Shown: positions 1-9,475 of the stretch, one piece after another
How the letters are laid out: each line of letters starts with the position of its first letter
Position numbering within the stretch: position 1 is the first letter of the stretch
From: Deltaproteobacteria bacterium
Lineage (GTDB): Bacteria; Desulfobacterota; Binatia; DP-6
DNA: 12,949 bases
Reading direction: 5' to 3'
Assembly: GCA_005879205.1 (NCBI GenBank)
Contig: VBLD01000010.1
Coordinates: forward strand, 1,113-14,061
The notes under the pieces: model-generated
What the model was told of the DNA's origin: nothing
Databases searched by the model: none
What the model saw: the letters and a program-made list of their open reading frames with translations, nothing else
Translations under genes and position numbers: made by a program

Positions 1-1107
1 CTCGACCTGCTCGCCGGCAGCCTCGCCGCCGACGCAGGCGACGTCGAGAGCGCGCGCGCGGCGTACGAGCGCGTGCTCGGCAGGCGCGCCTCCGATGCCG
101 TCGTGACCGAGGCGAAGATGCGGCTCGCGCTGTTCGACGCCGCCGGTGATCCGGCCCGCGCCACCCGAGCCCTGCTCGCGCTGGCGGCCGATGCCCAGAC
201 GCAGGCGCTGCGCGCCGCGATCCTGGGCGCCGCAGCCGACACCGCGGCGCGCGCCGGCCACTTCGAGGAGGCACTCGGGCTGCTCGAGCGCGCCGCCAGG
301 CAGGGGCCCGAGGGGGCTGCGCAGGCGGACGGGCGTCGTGCCGAGATCCTCGGTCGCTGGGTCGCGGCGCTCGGCGCCGCCGACGATGCGGCGGGGATCG
401 CGGCCGTCTATGCGGCCTACGCCACCGACATCCACGAGTCCGCCGCGCCGGAGGATGCCCTCGCGATCGCGCGCGCGCTCGGGCGACTCGGACTCCACCC
501 GAGCGCCGTGCGCCTGCTCGGACTCGTCGCCGAGCGCGGCACCTCGCGACCCGAGGTCGAGGTGGCGCGTGCCGAGGAGACCCTCGCGGCGGGGGACGCG
601 GCGGCCGCTCGCAGGCTCGCGAGCCGGTTGCTCGCGGGCCAGCTTCCCGCGGAGATGTTGCCCCGGGCGCGCGCGGTCGCGTCCCGCGCGGCGCTCGCGA
701 CGGCGGACCTCGCCGCCGCGGCGGAGCTGGCCTCCGGCACGATGGACGCGCACCTCGACGCCGAGGTGGGGCGGGCGCTGCTGACGGAAGGAAATCCGGC
801 GGCCGCGTGCGCCCTGGTCTCGCCGGCCGTGTTCGACGCCGGGGCGCCCGCGAGCGTGCTGCTCGTGGCGGGCGCGGCCGCCGCCGCCGAGGGCGCCTTG
901 GATGCCGCGGCCGAGGCCTACGGCCGCGCGCTGCGCGCCGGGGCCGGAGCGGAGCGCGTCGAGGCCGCTGCCGGGCTGGCGCGCCTGGCGCTCGCGCGCG
1001 GCGACCGGGCGGCAGCCCGCAGCGCCCTCGCCAATGCCGCGGATCTCAAGGACGTGCTCGTCCGGCGCGTGGCGAGCGCCGCCGACCGGAGCCTCGCCGT
1101 ACCATGA
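1..1107 (+). CDS. TPR-like repeat protein, 5'-truncated by window edge
   Basis: The reading frame is open from base 1 to the TGA at 1105-1107, giving 368 residues; the true start lies upstream of the window. The GTG at 73 is in frame, but coding continues before it with the same composition, so it is not taken as the start. The protein is extremely Ala/Arg/Leu-rich and made of short helical units resembling tetratricopeptide repeats, for example AGHFEEALGLLERAA and AEGALDAAAEAYGRALRAGA. The latter has the A..A...Y..AL spacing typical of TPRs. No catalytic motif or membrane segment is visible in this part; a signal peptide cannot be judged without the N-terminus. The last bases overlap the kinase start as ATGA (1104-1107), so the two are probably translationally coupled. 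A scaffold or partner protein for the kinase or for flagellar assembly is a guess from position only. I do not recognise a named family. Confidence 0.75.
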   Translation, partial: LDLLAGSLAADAGDVESARAAYERVLGRRASDAVVTEAKMRLALFDAAGDPARATRALLALAADAQTQALRAAILGAAADTAARAGHFEEALGLLERAARQGPEGAAQADGRRAEILGRWVAALGAADDAAGIAAVYAAYATDIHESAAPEDALAIARALGRLGLHPSAVRLLGLVAERGTSRPEVEVARAEETLAAGDAAAARRLASRLLAGQLPAEMLPRARAVASRAALATADLAAAAELASGTMDAHLDAEVGRALLTEGNPAAACALVSPAVFDAGAPASVLLVAGAAAAAEGALDAAAEAYGRALRAGAGAERVEAAAGLARLALARGDRAAARSALANAADLKDVLVRRVASAADRSLAVP

Positions 1108-1996
1108 GTGCCATGTTCGCCGTCCCCACCGCGCCCGAGGAGATCCACGGCCTGGCGCGTGCCTTCGACGGCTTCACCGCCGCCACGGCGCGTCTCGAGC
1201 GCGAGTACGCCACGCTGCGCGCCCGGCTCGCGCGCCTGACCGCCGAGCTCGAGGAGAAGAACCGCCTCCTCGCCGAGAGCGTCGAGCGCGAGCGACGGCT
1301 CGAGGCCGAGGCGCTGCGCCAGAGCCGGCTCGCCGCGATGGGCGAGATGGCCGCCATGCTGGCGCACGAGATCCGCAACCCGCTCGGGGCGATGGAGCTG
1401 TTCACGGGTCTGCTGCTGGAAGACCTGCGCGATCGGCCCGAGACCGTCCGCCTCGCGCGGCAGGTGGCGAGCGGCATCACCGACTTGAATCACCTGGTGA
1501 CGAACCTGCTCGAGTTCACCCGCACGCACGTGCCGCGCCGGCAGCGCGTCGACTGCTGTGCGCTCGTCGAGGAGACCCTGCGCTACCTCGTCGACCTCGC
1601 CACCGCGCACGCGGTCGTGGTCGAGCGGCGGTACGCGGAACCGGTCGTCCACGCGACTGCGGACCCGTACCTCCTGCGCCCCGTGCTGCTGAACCTCATG
1701 CGCAACGCGGCGCAGGCGATGCCCACCGGCGGGACGCTGACCGTCGGCGTCGAGTGCGGCGTGGACGGGACGCGGGTGACCGTCGCCGACACGGGGCCCG
1801 GCATCCCCGTGGGCGCCGAGGCCGACATCTTCCGCCCGTTCTTCACCACCCGGGCGAAGGGAACTGGCCTCGGTCTCGCCGTCGTCCAGGAGCTGGTGGG
1901 AGCGATGAGCGGCACGCTCGCGGTGGCGAGTGAGCCCGGTCGCGGCGCGACCTTCACGGTGGTCCTGCCCGCGGCCGAGAAGGAGGGGAGTGGAGC

Positions 1997-2000
<4 letters not shown>
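1104..2000 (+). CDS. flrB: Soluble sensor histidine kinase, FlrB/FlgS/AtoS type
   Basis: A 298-residue kinase that should autophosphorylate on His and pass phosphate to the regulator encoded next. Residues 25-80 form a charged heptad-rich coiled coil. The H-box MLAHEIRNPLGAM places the phosphorylated His at 88, and its HExxN pattern is the one associated with phosphatase activity in this kinase family. The ATPase part has an N-box (NLMRNAAQAM, Asn201), G1 box DTGPGIP (229-235), F-box FRPFFTT (243-249) and G2 box GTGLGL (253-258). There is no transmembrane segment and no recognisable PAS domain, so it is cytoplasmic and must sense an internal cue, as FlgS and FlrB do. The ATG at 1104 was chosen because it overlaps the upstream stop as ATGA; an in-frame ATG at 1113 is possible. 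The open frame back to 807 is only GC-rich read-through. The flrB name rests on domains plus the flagellar neighbourhood; flgS would serve equally. Confidence 0.88.
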
Positions 2001-3376
<1,376 letters not shown>

Positions 3377-3383
3377 GGAGATC

Positions 3384-3785
3384 ATGCCGAACATCCTCTT
3401 CGACCCGACGATCGAGGGCCTGGCGCGCACGCTGACGCTGCACCAGCAGCGCCACGCGGTGCTGGCCTCGAACCTCGCCAACGTCGAGACCCCGGGCTAC
3501 CGCGCCCGCGAGCTCGACTTCCAGGACGCGCTCAGGCAGGCGTTCGAAAGCGCAGAAGGCGGGACGCCTCGCGAGGGGCGCGGCACGATTCAGCTCGAGT
3601 CGACGGGACACGAGGCGATGGTCGTCGAGGACAAGACCGCCCCGCGCCGCGCCGACGGCAACACCGTCGACCTGGACATGCAGATGGCCAAGCTCAACGC
3701 CAACGGTACGAGCTACCTTGCCCTGGCACGCATCCTCGGGCGCCGCGTCGCGCTCCTGCGCCAGGCCATCGACGGGACACGCTGA
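3384..3785 (+). CDS. flgB: Flagellar proximal rod protein FlgB
   Basis: A 133-residue protein of the proximal rod, secreted through the flagellar export apparatus and assembled in the periplasm with FlgC, FlgF and FliE. The N-terminal signature ASNLANVETPGYRAR (28-42) is the flagellar rod/hook family motif, and DGNTVDLDMQMAKL (91-104) followed by a C-terminal helix is characteristic of FlgB. Length fits the family. The ATG at 3384 was chosen over an upstream in-frame ATG at 3342, which lies inside the regulator gene. The conserved MPNILFD start and the GAGGAG at 3375-3380, overlapping the regulator stop, support 3384. The stop overlaps the flgC ATG by one base. Confidence 0.96.
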   Translation: MPNILFDPTIEGLARTLTLHQQRHAVLASNLANVETPGYRARELDFQDALRQAFESAEGGTPREGRGTIQLESTGHEAMVVEDKTAPRRADGNTVDLDMQMAKLNANGTSYLALARILGRRVALLRQAIDGTR

Positions 3786-4225
3786 TGGATTTCACCGGCA
3801 CGCTGGCCATCTCGGGGAGCGCGCTCAGCGCGGAGCGGCTCCGGCTCGACGTCATCGCCTCCAACCTGGCGAACGCGTCCACCACGCGGACCCCCGAAGG
3901 GGGACCCTACCGGCGGCGCAACGTCGTCTTCGAGGCAGAGCCACTCGAGACCGAATTCGGCGCGACGCTCGCGTCGGCCACCGAGCAGGCCACACGCGAG
4001 GGCGTGGCGGTCACCGACGTGGTCGAGGACCACGCCCCGCCGCGCATGGTCTTCGATCCGAGCCACCCCGACGCCAATGCCGACGGCTACGTCGCCTATC
4101 CGAACGTCGACGCGATGTCCGAGACGATCGACCTCATGGCGGCGACCCGCGCGTACGAGGCCAACGTCCAGGTGGTGAACGCGACGCGGCAGATGGCGCA
4201 GGCGGCGCTCGGGATCGGCGGCTGA
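3785..4225 (+). CDS. flgC: Flagellar proximal rod protein FlgC
   Basis: A 146-residue rod subunit, the partner of FlgB in the proximal rod. It has the rod/hook N-terminal motif LDVIASNLANASTTRT (21-36). It also has the FlgC-specific HPDANADGYVAYPNVD (94-109) and the C-terminal helix RAYEANVQVVNATRQMAQ (122-139), which forms the coiled-coil core of axial proteins. Length and both ends agree with the family. The start shares one base with the flgB stop (TGATG), pointing to coupled translation; there is no strong separate ribosome binding site. Confidence 0.97.
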   Translation: MDFTGTLAISGSALSAERLRLDVIASNLANASTTRTPEGGPYRRRNVVFEAEPLETEFGATLASATEQATREGVAVTDVVEDHAPPRMVFDPSHPDANADGYVAYPNVDAMSETIDLMAATRAYEANVQVVNATRQMAQAALGIGG

Positions 4226-4239
4226 GGGAGAGGGAAGAG

Positions 4240-4539
4240 ATGGACGTCACACGCATCGGAATTCCGGCGGCACCCACCCCCGACGCAGCGGCCGGCAGCG
4301 CGGGCGCCGCGCCCGGCCAGGCCTCGTTCGGTCAGGTCCTGAAGGACTCGCTCGCCCAGGTGAACCACCTCCAGCACGAGGCCGACGGCGCCATCCGCGA
4401 GCTGGCGAGCGGCGGCACGGCGACGCTCCACGACACCATGCTGACCATCGAGAAGGCCGAGCTCTCCTTCCGGCTGATGATGCAGGTCCGGAACAAGATC
4501 GTCGAGGCGTACCAGGAAGTCCTCCGGATGCAGGTGTAA
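4240..4539 (+). CDS. fliE: Flagellar hook-basal body protein FliE
   Basis: A 99-residue protein that joins the MS ring to the proximal rod and is among the first export substrates. The variable N-terminus (about 1-30, Ala/Pro/Gly-rich) is followed by the conserved FliE helices: FGQVLKDSLAQVNHLQ (30-45), then LHDTMLTIEKAELSFRLMMQ and RNKIVEAYQEVLRMQV at the C-terminus. The ATG at 4240 follows a purine-rich GAGGGAGAGGGAAGAG stretch that serves as ribosome binding site, 14 bases after flgC. The open frame reading upstream to 3718 is a shadow of flgC. Confidence 0.96.
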   Translation: MDVTRIGIPAAPTPDAAAGSAGAAPGQASFGQVLKDSLAQVNHLQHEADGAIRELASGGTATLHDTMLTIEKAELSFRLMMQVRNKIVEAYQEVLRMQV

Positions 4540-4542
4540 GGG

Positions 4543-6093
4543 ATGGGTGCACGGTTCGAGAGACTCTGGAGCCAGCTGGCGGCGTTCTTCCTGGCGCAGC
4601 CGCCGGCGCGGCGGGTGGCGATCGGCGCCGTCGGCCTGGTGTCGATGGCCGCGGTGCTGGGGCTCGCCTGGTGGGCGCAGCGGCCGCTCTACCGGCCGCT
4701 GTTCACGAATCTCTCGGAACGCGACGCCTCGTCGATCGTCGAGGCCTTGAAGGGCGAGAAGGTGGCCTTCCAGCTCGAGGACGGCGGCCGGGCCGTGCTG
4801 GTGCCGGCCGAGCGCCAGTACGAGCTGCGGCTCACGCTCGCGAGCCGCGGCCTGCCCCAGGGGGGCGGCGTGGGCTTCGAGATCTTCGACAAGCAGAGCC
4901 TCGGCCAGACCGACTTCCTCCAGCGGCTCAACTACCAGCGCGCGCTCCAGGGCGAGCTCGGCCGCACGATCGGCCAGCTCGGCGGCGTCGAGTCGGCACG
5001 CGTGCACCTGGCGCTGCCCGAGCGCTCGCTGTTCGTCGCCGAGGATCGCCGCCCCTCGGCGTCGGTGGTCGTGAAGCTGGTGCAGGGACGGACGCTGTCG
5101 GCGGCGCAGATCGACGGCATCGTGCACCTCGTGGCGGCGAGCGTCGAGGGGCTGCAGCCCGAGGCCGTGACCGTCGTCGACGAGGGGGGGCGCATCCTCA
5201 CCTCCGACCGGCGCGGCGCCGAGGCCGCCGGCACCTCGAACGCCCCGCTCGAGATCCAGCAGACCGTCGAGCGCGGCGCGGAGGAGCGGATCGAGAGCAT
5301 GCTCGGCGCCGTGGTCGGCCGCGACAAGGTGGTGGCGCGCGTCGCGGCGAGCCTCGACTTCTCGCGCGTCGAGCGGACCGAGGAGACCTACGACCCGGAC
5401 CGGACCGCGATCCGCACGCAGCGCACGACGCGCGAGGAGACGGTCGGCGCGAAGACGCCGGGCGGCGCGCCCGGCGTGCAGGCGAACCTCACCAACGACC
5501 CGACGGCGGCCGCGGGCCCCGACGGCCCCAAGTCCGAGCGGCGGGACGAGACTCAGAGCTACGAGATCTCGAAGGTCGTGTCGCGTACCGTGGCGCCGGT
5601 CGGCGCCGTGAAGCAGCTGTCGGTCGCGGTGCTGATCGACGGCACCTACACCGAGGGCGAGGGGGGGAAGCGTACCTTCAGCGCGCGCCCGCCCGAGGAG
5701 ATGGACCGGCTGCGCGAGCTCGTGAAGAGCGCCGTCGGCTTCTCTGAGAGCCGGGGCGACAAGATCGAGATCACGAGCGTGCCGTTTCAGAGCGAGCCGC
5801 TGCCCGCGGGCGAAGGCGCACTCGGCTCGCTCGGCCGCTGGGCACCGGCGATCGCGGCGCGCGTCCTCGCGGTCCTGTTCGCGGCCGGCATGCTCCTCTA
5901 CGTCGTGCGCCCCGTCGTGCTCGGCCTCGCCGCACGCGTCCCGGGGCAGGTGGTCGGCCCGGGTGCGCTCGTCGGCATGGACGCGGCCGTCGCCCAGCTC
6001 ACGCAGGAGAACCTGGCGCTCACGCAGCAAAACCCCGAGCGCGCCGCGCAGCTCGTCCGCCAGTGGCTCCGCGAGGGCGGTCCCGAGGTCTAG
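4543..6093 (+). CDS. fliF: Flagellar MS-ring protein FliF
   Basis: A 516-residue inner-membrane protein that multimerises into the MS ring, the base for the export gate and rotor. Two membrane segments are visible: about 25-45 (VAIGAVGLVSMAAVLGLAWW) and about 434-456 (APAIAARVLAVLFAAGMLLYVV). Between them is the periplasmic ring-building part, with YRPLFTNLSERDASSIVEAL (50-69), FDKQSLGQTDFLQRLNYQRA (115-134) and RVHLALPERSLF (153-164), all typical of FliF. A disordered, charged segment around 300-345 corresponds to the known variable loop. The C-terminal tail (about 495-516, ERAAQLVRQWLREG) is the FliG-binding helix. It starts three bases after the fliE stop and ends three bases before fliG. 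Confidence 0.97.
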   Translation: MGARFERLWSQLAAFFLAQPPARRVAIGAVGLVSMAAVLGLAWWAQRPLYRPLFTNLSERDASSIVEALKGEKVAFQLEDGGRAVLVPAERQYELRLTLASRGLPQGGGVGFEIFDKQSLGQTDFLQRLNYQRALQGELGRTIGQLGGVESARVHLALPERSLFVAEDRRPSASVVVKLVQGRTLSAAQIDGIVHLVAASVEGLQPEAVTVVDEGGRILTSDRRGAEAAGTSNAPLEIQQTVERGAEERIESMLGAVVGRDKVVARVAASLDFSRVERTEETYDPDRTAIRTQRTTREETVGAKTPGGAPGVQANLTNDPTAAAGPDGPKSERRDETQSYEISKVVSRTVAPVGAVKQLSVAVLIDGTYTEGEGGKRTFSARPPEEMDRLRELVKSAVGFSESRGDKIEITSVPFQSEPLPAGEGALGSLGRWAPAIAARVLAVLFAAGMLLYVVRPVVLGLAARVPGQVVGPGALVGMDAAVAQLTQENLALTQQNPERAAQLVRQWLREGGPEV

Positions 6094-6096
6094 CCG

Positions 6097-7125
6097 GTGG
6101 CCGAACCCGCGATGCTGCCGGCGCCGCGCCTCGCTGCCCCGCACGACGGGGTGGAGAAGGCGGCGATCCTCCTCCTGACCCTCGGCGTCGAGGCGGCGGG
6201 CCGCGTCTTCCGGCACCTGAACGAGCAGGAGGTGCGGCAGCTGTCGGCCGCCATCTCGCGGCTGCGCTCCATCCCGCGCGATCAGGCGGCCCGGGTCCAC
6301 GAGGAAGCGTGGCGATGGCTCACGAGCCGCGAGGGTTTCCTGGTCGACGGTGAGCGCTTCGCGCGCGACCTCGCCTCGGGCGGCAAGCCAACGCCGGCGC
6401 TCGGGCGCGACGAGGGCTCCGGACTGCCCGCCGCGCTTGCCCACAGCCTGGGGGACGTGGCGCCGGCCGCGCTGGCGCAGCTCATCGCCCACGAGCACCC
6501 GCAGGTGATCGCCTTCGTCGTCGCAAACCTCGAGCCGCGCCAGGCGGCCGCGGTCCTGGCCGTGCTCCCCGAGGCGCTCGCCCCGGACATCATCCAGCGC
6601 ATCGCCGACCTCCAGAGCGTCTCGGACGACATGCTGGGTGAGGTGCGCGAGGTGCTCCAGGGCCAGGTCGAGGGCCTCGGCCGCGTCGGCAAGGCGACGG
6701 AGCTCAAAGGCCCCAAGCTCGCCGCCGAGATCCTGAATGCGGCCGGCAAGGAGCTCGAGCAGCGCATCTTCTCGCAGCTCGATACCGACGTCCCCGAGGT
6801 GGCCGAGAACATCCGCACCCTCATGTTCACCTTCGAGGACCTCATCCGGCTCGACAATCGCGGCATGCAGGTGGTGCTGAAGGAGATCCCGCGCGAAGAC
6901 CTGATGCTGGCGCTCAAGACGGCGAGCCCGGCCATGCGCGACAAGATCTTCGGCAACATCTCGCAGCGCGCCGCCGAGATCCTGAAGGAGGACATGGGCA
7001 GCATGGGGCCCGTGCGCCTGAAGGACGTCGAGAAGGCGCAGGCGAACATCATCGTCGTCGTCCGCCGGCTGCAGGAGGAGCAGAAGATCACGCTTGGAGG
7101 GAGCGGGGAGGATTCTCTTGTCTGA
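6097..7125 (+). CDS. fliG: Flagellar rotor switch protein FliG
   Basis: A 342-residue rotor protein linking FliF, FliM and the stator. The N-terminal domain binds the FliF tail; the EHPQ motif (133-136) in the middle domain and the MFTF hinge (243-246) are intact. The C-terminal torque domain aligns with the Escherichia coli protein at a constant offset of ten as I recall that sequence. The charged residues K274, R291, E298, D299 and R307 are therefore all retained, and the C-terminus GSGEDSLV also resembles the E. coli end. GTG at 6097 is preferred because GAGG sits at 6085-6088, eight bases upstream; an in-frame ATG at 6112 would shorten the protein by five residues. The gene overlaps the probable fliH start by eight bases. 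Confidence 0.96.
   Translation: MAEPAMLPAPRLAAPHDGVEKAAILLLTLGVEAAGRVFRHLNEQEVRQLSAAISRLRSIPRDQAARVHEEAWRWLTSREGFLVDGERFARDLASGGKPTPALGRDEGSGLPAALAHSLGDVAPAALAQLIAHEHPQVIAFVVANLEPRQAAAVLAVLPEALAPDIIQRIADLQSVSDDMLGEVREVLQGQVEGLGRVGKATELKGPKLAAEILNAAGKELEQRIFSQLDTDVPEVAENIRTLMFTFEDLIRLDNRGMQVVLKEIPREDLMLALKTASPAMRDKIFGNISQRAAEILKEDMGSMGPVRLKDVEKAQANIIVVVRRLQEEQKITLGGSGEDSLV
7105..7111 (+). promoter_or_regulatory. Ribosome binding site deciding the fliH TTG start
   Basis: GGGGAGG sits inside the 3' end of fliG and ends six bases before TTG 7118. An alternative in-frame TTG at 7094 has only AGGAG about 14 bases upstream, too far for efficient use, so 7118 is preferred. Confidence 0.6.
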
Positions 7126-7726
7126 GCCCGAGTTCGCACCCCTCGGCGGCCCGCTGGTCGCCGCGGGCTTCCGGCCGCTGATCGGACTCGAGGCGATCCC
7201 CGACCCCGAGCCCGTCGCGCCCCCGACGGCCGCCGAGCCGAACGACGAGCTTCGCCGCGCCTTCGAGGCGGGCTACGACCTCGGCCGCGAGGAGGCGACC
7301 GGCCAGCTCGCGACGGTGGCCGAGTCGCTGGTCAAGTCGCTCGAGGAGCTGTCGGTCTTTCGCGGCCAGGTGCGCGAGCGCTACGAGCGCGAACTCCTGG
7401 AGCTGGCCCTGGGTGTGGCGCGCAAGGTCGTCCAGCAGGAGCTGGCCGAACGGCCCGAGATCTGGCTCGGTCTCATCCGCGGCGCCGTGCGGCGCGTGGT
7501 CGACCGCGAGCGGATCACGGTTCGCGTGCCGCCCCGGCTGCTCGCCTTCCTGCGCGACGCGCTGCCGGAGCTGCGGGCGTCGCTCGACTCCGTCAAGGAG
7601 CTCGAGCTGGTGGAGGATCCGAGCCTGCCCACGGGGGGGTGCATCATCGAGAGCCGCTTCGGCGAGGTGAACCTCGGCGTCGAGGCGCAGCTCGAGACGA
7701 TCGAACGCACGTTGAGGGAGCCATGA
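7118..7726 (+). CDS. fliH: Flagellar export ATPase regulator FliH
   Basis: About 202 residues. FliH dimers act as peripheral stalk and negative regulator of the ATPase FliI and tether it to the C ring and export gate. A Pro-rich N-terminus (7-42) leads into a helix containing one GxxxG step (AGYDLGREEA, 51-60), a short version of the FliH glycine repeat. A long helix follows (70-110), then the compact C-terminal domain shared with ATPase stators, ending EDPSLPTGGCIIESRFGEVN (166-185) and LGVEAQLETIE. The N-terminus lacks the Trp residues known in Salmonella FliH to contact FlhA; the only Trp is at 116. The start is a TTG inside the fliG end, coupling the two genes. The stop overlaps fliI as ATGA. 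The family is clear from the C-terminus and from its position between fliG and fliI. Confidence 0.9.
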   Translation: MSEPEFAPLGGPLVAAGFRPLIGLEAIPDPEPVAPPTAAEPNDELRRAFEAGYDLGREEATGQLATVAESLVKSLEELSVFRGQVRERYERELLELALGVARKVVQQELAERPEIWLGLIRGAVRRVVDRERITVRVPPRLLAFLRDALPELRASLDSVKELELVEDPSLPTGGCIIESRFGEVNLGVEAQLETIERTLREP

Positions 7727-9051
7727 GCGGTCGCCCAACCGATACCGACCTCGATTTCTCGCGCGCCCGCCGCCGGCTCCGCGACCTCGACTCCGTGCTC
7801 GTGAGCGGACGGGTGACCGACGTGATCGGCCTCGTCGTCGAGGCGACCGGGCCCGGCGCGCCGCTCGGCTCGCTCTGCCGCATCTCGACGCGCGACAAGG
7901 GCGGCATCTTCGCCGAGGTGGTCGGCTTCCGGACCGGCCACGTGCTCCTCATGCCGCTCGGCGACCTCGCCGGCGTGGCGCCGGGGAGCCAGGTGCTGCT
8001 GGTGCGCGAGCGGCCACTGGTCGCCGTCGGGGACGCGTTCCGCGGCCGCATCGTCGACGGTCTCGGGCAGCCGCTCGACGGGCGCGGCCCGATCGAGCGT
8101 GATGGAAACTACTCGCTCTACGGCGAGCGGATGAACCCGCTCGACCGCCGCCCGATCCGCGAGCCGCTCGACCTCGGCATCCGGGCGATCAACGCCCTCT
8201 TCACCTGCGGCCGCGGCCAGCGGCTCGGCATCTTCGCGGGCTCGGGCGTCGGCAAGAGCGCGTTGCTCGGCATGATGGCGCGCTACACCCGCGCCGACGT
8301 GAACGTCATCGCGCTGGTGGGCGAGCGCGGACGAGAAGTCCGGGAGTTCGTCGAGCGGGATCTGGGCGCGGGCCTCGAGCGCTCCGTCGTGGTGGCCGCC
8401 ACCTCCGATCAGCCGCCGCTGGTCCGGCTGCACGGGGCGTTTCTCGCCGTCGCCCTCGCCGAGTACTTCCGCGACCAGGGTCGCGACGTGCTCCTCATGA
8501 TGGACTCGCTCACGCGGGTCGCGATGGCGCAGCGCGAGGTCGGTCTCTCGGTGGGCGAGCCGCCGTCGACGCGCGGCTACACGCCGTCGGTGTTCGCGCT
8601 CCTGCCCCGCCTCCTCGAGCGCGCCGGCCAGGGACCGGACGGCAGCATCACCGGCCTCTACACGGTGCTCGTCGAGGGCGACGACCTGAACGAGCCGGTG
8701 GCCGACGCGGCGCGCTCGCTGCTCGACGGGCACGTCGTCCTCTCCCGCCGTCTGGCGAGCGAAGGGCACTATCCCGCGATCGACGTGCTGCCGAGCCTGT
8801 CGCGCACCATGATCGACGTCGTCGGGTCCGATCAGCAGGCGCAGGCCGCCCGCGTGCGCGCCTGCCTTGCGACGCACCGCGACGCCGAGGACCTGATCCA
8901 GATCGGGGCCTATGCGCGGGGCTCGAGCGCCGCCATCGACGAGGCGATCGCCTGGCTGCCGCTGATCACCGCCTTCCTGCGCCAGCCCCTCGACCAGCGC
9001 GCGTCGTTCGAGGAGAGCGTGGCGGCCCTGGCGGGCCTCGCGGGTGAATGA
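7723..9051 (+). CDS. fliI: Flagellar export ATPase FliI
   Basis: A 442-residue cytoplasmic ATPase that forms a hexameric ring under the export gate and helps unload substrates from chaperones. An N-terminal beta-barrel (about 20-95) is followed by the F1-like catalytic domain. This has Walker A AGSGVGKS (172-179), the GERGREV motif with the catalytic Glu (200-206), Walker B VLLMMDSLTR (256-265) and the export ATPase signature PSTRGYTPSVF (281-291). The C-terminal helical domain is complete, and length is normal for FliI. The ATG at 7723 overlaps the fliH stop and follows a close GAGGGAG. A virulence-type secretion ATPase is excluded by the flagellar neighbours. Confidence 0.97.
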   Translation: MSGRPTDTDLDFSRARRRLRDLDSVLVSGRVTDVIGLVVEATGPGAPLGSLCRISTRDKGGIFAEVVGFRTGHVLLMPLGDLAGVAPGSQVLLVRERPLVAVGDAFRGRIVDGLGQPLDGRGPIERDGNYSLYGERMNPLDRRPIREPLDLGIRAINALFTCGRGQRLGIFAGSGVGKSALLGMMARYTRADVNVIALVGERGREVREFVERDLGAGLERSVVVAATSDQPPLVRLHGAFLAVALAEYFRDQGRDVLLMMDSLTRVAMAQREVGLSVGEPPSTRGYTPSVFALLPRLLERAGQGPDGSITGLYTVLVEGDDLNEPVADAARSLLDGHVVLSRRLASEGHYPAIDVLPSLSRTMIDVVGSDQQAQAARVRACLATHRDAEDLIQIGAYARGSSAAIDEAIAWLPLITAFLRQPLDQRASFEESVAALAGLAGE

Positions 9052-9473
9052 TGGCGGCTCCCTTTCGTCTCGCCCGCGTCCTCGGCCTGCGCACCCGTCT
9101 CCGCGAGCGGGCGCAGGAGGAGACCCGCGCGGCCGCGGCGACGGTGGCCGCCGCACGCGCGCGCGTCGACGCCGCACGGGCGGCGCAGGTGAGCGTGCGC
9201 GGCGCGGAGCAGGCGGCGGCCGCATCGGGCCTCACCGGCGCAGATCTCGCGCGCTTCCGGGCCTACGAGCGGGGCATGATCATCGCCGAGGCCGCGCTCG
9301 TCGAGGACGGCGCCCGGTGCGCCGAGGACCTCGACCGCTGTCGGGCGGCGCTCGTCGACCGCCGACGCGAGGAGCGGCAGCTCGAGCGGTTGCGCGTGCG
9401 GGCGGAGGAGCGGCATCGGGCGGTCGAGGAGCGGGCGGCGGCGGTGCTGCTGGACGATCTGGCACGGAGGTAG
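9048..9473 (+). CDS. fliJ: Flagellar export protein FliJ
   Basis: A 141-residue, almost wholly coiled-coil protein (about 10-135) rich in Ala, Arg and Glu, beginning FRLARVLGLRTRLRERAQEE. FliJ forms the central stalk in the FliI ring and links it to FlhA. Sequence conservation in this family is low, so the call relies on size, coiled coil, the typical N-terminal pattern of a hydrophobic residue then L..vL..r, and position directly after fliI. Two tandem ATGs (9048 and 9051) overlap the fliI stop; either could be the start. Confidence 0.88.
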   Translation: MMAAPFRLARVLGLRTRLRERAQEETRAAAATVAAARARVDAARAAQVSVRGAEQAAAASGLTGADLARFRAYERGMIIAEAALVEDGARCAEDLDRCRAALVDRRREERQLERLRVRAEERHRAVEERAAAVLLDDLARR

Positions 9474-9475
9474 CC

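Noticed and set aside
807..1103. 99-codon upstream extension of the kinase frame
   Set aside because: Almost pure Arg/Gly/Ala sequence in the alternative frame of the TPR-like gene; the ATGA overlap at 1104 gives the natural start.
4096..6498. 800-codon open frame on the minus strand
   Set aside because: It lies antisense to flgC, fliE, fliF and fliG with continuous family motifs on the + strand. Its product is a His/Arg/Glu/Leu-rich low-complexity sequence typical of GC-rich shadows.
7381..9225. 614-codon minus-strand frame across fliH, fliI and fliJ
   Set aside because: Arg/Ala/His-rich product with no motif; fully explained as antisense of fliI.
9460..9474. Second sigma-54-like match (TGGCAC-N5-TAGC) before the MotE-like gene
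   Set aside because: The -12 element is imperfect, the match lies in the last fliJ codons and in the ribosome binding site, and the predicted start of transcription (about 9486) would be downstream of the ATG at 9476.
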